Origin: Serripes groenlandicus | Taxonomy: Eukaryota; Mollusca; Bivalvia; Cardiida; Cardiidae | Length of the DNA stretch: 64,000 bases | Assembly (NCBI GenBank): GCA_031761405.1 | Contig: JASEVX010000017.1 | Span: 8,624,798-8,688,797, forward strand | Direction: 5' to 3' | Shown: positions 57,601 through 60,600 of the stretch, one piece after another | Numbering within the stretch: position 1 is the first letter of the stretch | Layout of the letters: each line of letters begins with the position of its first letter | The notes under the pieces: model-generated | What the model was told of the DNA's origin: nothing | The model's input: the letters and a program-made list of their open reading frames with translations, nothing else | Databases searched by the model: none | Made by a program: the position numbers and the translations under genes

Positions 57601-60600
57601 CCTTGTGTTATAGTAGTAGGGCGTCTGCCTCAGGTGCCAGTCATACCAAAATTTGTGGTACCGTATATCCGCGGCCATAAGTCTACTTCGGCCATTAGTC
57701 GAGGGTCGACTTTTTAAAAATTTCGGACCATTGCGCCCATTCACTCGATCAAAGCAAAGTCAAATTCGCCCAAAATCTCAGTCAAAGCGAAGTTAACTTT
57801 TCCGACAATTTTGTCCTATCATCGAACACTGTTAAAATGATCACGGTCACGCACCATGTCAAACCGATTTATACAGTTCTCGATATACACAGTTTTGTTA
57901 TCAGTAATTGACAACTGAAAGTGTATACCCATTAAAAGCTGAAAAATCGAATCATTTAACACACACAATGACGTAGAACCGATTGTCCAATCAAAATCGT
58001 GCCCTTTAGTCCAATTTGCATAAATAAAGAACCGATCGTCATATCAAATATTATGACGCCCCCCCTGATAAAGCATTAAATATGTATCCGATGTAAATGA
58101 GACGGAAGTCGAATTATGTTTTAACCCTTTCAATAGTATAAATAATATTGTGAATCTATTCATGGTTTAATGAGATAATCGTCTTCAATAATTGAAAATA
58201 TTTTTTTTTAGGGGATTCATAATAAATGCTGTAGCATGGGGGTGTCGTAATATTTGGAATTAACCAATCAAAAGACAATACCTCAATTCTACTTGTAAAG
58301 AGTGTGTATGTTTGGCCGATACAATAAATTTACGTTCTTTATGACACTTACGACAGACTTCTTTACAAAATTCCAGAAACCTTTACACGGCAAGTAAAAT
58401 GTAGCTTCATTAATAATATTTCGGCGACTTTAGAACACAATGTTGTGATCGCAAACCCGATACAAATGATTTACGTTGTTTATGACACTTACGACCGATG
58501 CAATTTTTTTCTCCGAAATTCTCTCTTTTTTTTTAAATTTGACTTTGTCATTCAGTCATAAGTCGAGTCCCTGCTTCAACACCAAAATTTGAGTCTCAAA
58601 AATTCGACTTATGGCCGCGGATATATGGTAATGACTTTCCCTCCTTGGCACTCAGGTTGTGGGGTAAGAATTACTACTGACTTGCTTTTGTCAGGACAAA
58701 AAGACCAGTACTGGTAACTTGTCCAGGAAATACAATGATATAACTGAAAAAACATGTTGAAAGATGCAAGAAACACAATACAAATAAATAAACTGAAATG
58801 TATTGTTGTTGATTCATTACGAAATTGTCCAATACCTTTGAAACAAAAATTCTCCTCACTCAAGAAAATCAATAATATTCTAAACCCTTTCTGACATTGA
58901 ACACATGGTGAGCAATTTCTCCCTATTGCCGCAATGTTTCCAATGTTTTCTGCTGAAAATGGGTCTAAACTTATCTGTATATGGGAAAGGATTAAAGCTA
59001 TAGTTAACCTAGAAATGATAACCAAATTATAAACTTTCTGGAATGTGAAGTTGTATGCGTTTTTTGCGTAGATGTTTTCAAAGTCGTCAGCTACAGATTT
59101 GTTGTAAGTGTGAAGCGTTAATATCTGTAAACTATGTAAACTATGTTCTGTTTATTTTTCCTGTCTGTAGTTATAAAAGATCAGCGTCCCTAGGACAGTT
59201 TGTGATACACCGAGGTTTGATTATCTCCACCATGCAGGCTGTGTTCTGTTCAGTGTTCTACTTCGCTTCTGTGTCACTGTTCCCAGGGTTTCTCATGGTC
59301 GGGTAAGTGATTACTGTTAACTTTTCTCATTCCACATGTCGTCTTCTGCGTAATACAACTGTATGTAGGAAACGGCTATTTTAGAGTATTTTGCTTGAAA
59401 ATACATATTATTTCATGTAATTGAATGCTCGAAACATTGAGGGAAAAGGTGGAATCTCAGCAATTTGTCCCTTTCAAACGATGCTTTCACATGTCACAGA
59501 GCTCTAGATAAGGGGCGTTTTTCATGTTCTAAAATCCTTATTTGACACCCACAACATAGGGTTTGGTTGAGAAATAAGAGATATATTGTGGGAAAAAGAT
59601 CAGTTTACTATCTAGTCCTCTGATGTCATCTTTGGCTGATGTGTTAAAGGCCATCTGTGTTTGAGAAAGGGTCAATTCATTTTCTTTCAAAGCTGACATC
59701 ACATCAAACTGTTTTACACACTTACAGACATTGTGGCACAATAAGAAATTGCGCATAATGATCAATTTCTCCTTTTGCCACAATGTTTTTAGCTCTATTC
59801 AATTACAGTTTCCATACTTTTGACTAAATGTTTTCAAAGTCGTCTGCTGCAAAGTTGTTGCATGGGAGAAAGGTTTAGTAATATAGATGACTTTTTATGT
59901 CTCTGCAGGAGAGCAATCTATTTCTTCACCATTTAGATTTTTCCCTAGACCAGAGGACTAGATAAGGAAGAGTGAACTGCTCTTTTCCCATCTATATCTC
60001 TCTTAGGACTCCACTAAACCCTATGTTGTTGATACTCAAAAGAATCGTCTCATTGAGACAATTCATTTGAGTACCCACAACATAGGGTTTTAGGGTCAAA
60101 TAAGGATTTGGGGATGTGAAATACTCTCCTTATCTAGAGCTCTAGTAGACTGTTGTGATGATTTCTTTTACAGATACTCCACACTTTACACGCAATCCCC
60201 TGTGTTCTCGCTTGTCCTAGATAAAGATGTAACACCAGAGACAGCCCTTATGTATCCAGAGTTGTATAAAGACCTTACTAAGGTTGGTTATTAAATTATA
60301 GCTTGCTAGAAGAATAAACAATATTTAACTCTTTCCTTGAAAGAGACTACTTTTGACAACACTGCAGCAGAACACATCTTGTTACCTTGAAGAATAATGA
60401 AAATGAAGTCAAAATTAGTTATTTCATGTTTTTTCTTTACCCTTTTTAAAAAAAATCTAACCTTTCTGCTGGTTGTTTTGTTGTGTGTGTTAAATTGATG
60501 GCTTTGACATCTTGCTATGTGTGGTATGGGTATATGTAAATTGTTTGTGTAATGCTTTAGACTTATGAAAATGTATGTGTTTTTCTCGTCAATGTATATA

